Assembly (NCBI GenBank): GCA_022712895.1
Contig: JAFLJS010000025.1
Span: forward strand, 1-62,870
Origin: Desulfocapsa sp.
GTDB lineage: Bacteria > Desulfobacterota > Desulfobulbia > Desulfobulbales > Desulfocapsaceae
Direction of reading: 5' to 3'
DNA: 62,870 bases
Part shown: positions 62,180 through 62,870 of the stretch, piece by piece
Numbering within the stretch: position 1 is the stretch's first letter
How the letters are laid out: the number at the start of each line of letters is the position of its first letter
Notes under the pieces: generated by a model
The model's database searches: none
The model's input: only the letters and a program-made list of their open reading frames with translations
What the model was told of the DNA's origin: nothing
Position numbers and translations under genes: made by a program

Positions 62180-62833
62180 TTAAACCTCACCCTCAATATC
62201 CGAATACTCACCTTCCACCTGCAAGGTTATGGTAATGGTCTTAGAGGTTCTATTTCGCCAAAACCAGCCATGCTTCCCATCAAAGGCAGCTTCCATAATA
62301 CCTTCTTTGCGATCGGTGGAACCTTTGCCATAGCTGTGGTAATTAATCTTGTGTTTCTTGGAATCGGCATGTGCATCAAAATTTGCTTTTCCATCATTGG
62401 TCCACCAGATATAACTGACCTGTTCTCCTTTATTCATTTTTAGTTTTATCTCTCTCCACTCATCAGGCTTGAGGGAGAAGGTCGTCTCATCGTTTCTGAC
62501 AGGGATTTCGACTACAACAGGAACCAGGGCTTTTGCCGTAACGCTTTCTTCTACCGGTTGAGCAACCGGCTCTGCATCAGAGTTAACGATTGAGGCTATA
62601 TTCTGCACAACCGTTTTTTCGGCAGCTGCTTCCTGGGCAAGAGAAACTTTTATTTCGCCCATCTTGGATAAACCAAGGATCTTACCGATCCCGGTCGGGT
62701 CAATGCCATACTCGGCAGGAAGGACACCTGTTACGAGAATAACTGCTGCCAGAGCAACTGCTGCAAAGGTTGATTTTATAAGTTTAGCTGCCGAGGGCAG
62801 CTCGGAGTCCGATGGTCTGTTATTGGTATTCAT
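62180..62833 (-). CDS. Single-pass membrane-anchor protein of unknown function
   Basis: A 217-residue protein with a short cytoplasmic N-terminus, one membrane helix (about 20-40), a proline/valine/alanine-rich linker (about 60-110) and a C-terminal beta-rich domain (KLKMNKGEQVSYIWWTNDGK, then HADSKKHKINYHSYGKG and GWFWRNRTSKTITITLQVEG) exposed to the periplasm. Proteins of this look are often just called transmembrane anchor proteins. The C-terminal domain with His and Trp residues may bind a metal or another protein. Its genomic partner lies outside the window. Confidence 0.75.
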   Translation of the reverse strand: MNTNNRPSDSELPSAAKLIKSTFAAVALAAVILVTGVLPAEYGIDPTGIGKILGLSKMGEIKVSLAQEAAAEKTVVQNIASIVNSDAEPVAQPVEESVTAKALVPVVVEIPVRNDETTFSLKPDEWREIKLKMNKGEQVSYIWWTNDGKANFDAHADSKKHKINYHSYGKGSTDRKEGIMEAAFDGKHGWFWRNRTSKTITITLQVEGEYSDIEGEV

Positions 62834-62870
62834 TATATTTTTCTCTGTAATTAGTTATGATGGTGTCGTA

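Overview
The window looks like chromosome from an anaerobic Desulfobacterota bacterium, most likely a Desulfobulbales-type sulfate reducer or sulfur disproportionator. This is inferred from gene content: a respiratory arsenate reductase cluster, a monofunctional CO dehydrogenase with a CooA-like regulator, a tungstate transporter, the anaerobic cobaltochelatase CbiK, many c-di-GMP and haem-sensor signalling proteins, and a probable selenoprotein. No rRNA, tRNA, CRISPR array, integrase or intact transposase was recognised. Intergenic DNA is rich in palindromic repeats.

Layout. 1-8.5 kb: the 3'-truncated end of a branched-chain-amino-acid-type binding protein gene, two membrane c-di-GMP enzymes, a DksA/TraR protein, a PlsC-like acyltransferase and an amidohydrolase-fold protein that has lost its metal ligands. 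8.5-17.5 kb: a minus-strand moxR-DUF58-DUF4381-batA-batBC-batD-batE operon, with a DMT exporter downstream. 17.7-20.9 kb: an exported tandem rhodanese with two in-frame UGA codons exactly where conserved cysteines are expected, followed 5 bp later by a haem-containing hybrid histidine kinase. 21.1-24.7 kb: a heterodimeric ABC exporter. 24.8-29.7 kb: YaiI, VF530, CbiK, a DtxR-family repressor, an MFS transporter and a ChrB-domain operon, with large inverted repeats between them.

30.0-32.7 kb: cooA-cooS, with a near-ideal CooA operator at -41.5 of cooS. 32.9-36.2 kb: glutamate decarboxylase plus AspT-type antiporter, flanked by two copies of one palindrome. 36.3-40.0 kb: a sensor diguanylate cyclase and a Na/Pi cotransporter. 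40.2-43.9 kb: tupABC behind an excisionase-HTH/PBP regulator. 44.2-48.9 kb: housekeeping genes (DUF2798, J-domain protein, plsY; def-fmt-larC-pgpA). 49.0-53.0 kb: a DsrE-like gene remnant, an LdtD-type L,D-transpeptidase, a YcbK-type protein, haemerythrin and a DUF1566 protein.

53.0-62.1 kb: an arsenate-respiration locus made of a PhnD/AioX-like sensor, a histidine kinase, a sigma-54 response regulator, a sigma-54 promoter, then arrA, arrB, a TorD-type chaperone and a novel-looking polyferredoxin. It ends at a strong bidirectional terminator facing a membrane-anchor protein.

Most notable: the double-UGA rhodanese with two hand-folded SECIS-like hairpins, one after each UGA. Also notable are the ligand-less amidohydrolase, the CooA-cooS operator geometry, the shared promoter block of the dtxR and chrB units, and several families of palindromic repeats. 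All calls come from reading the sequence. No database search or folding program was run.
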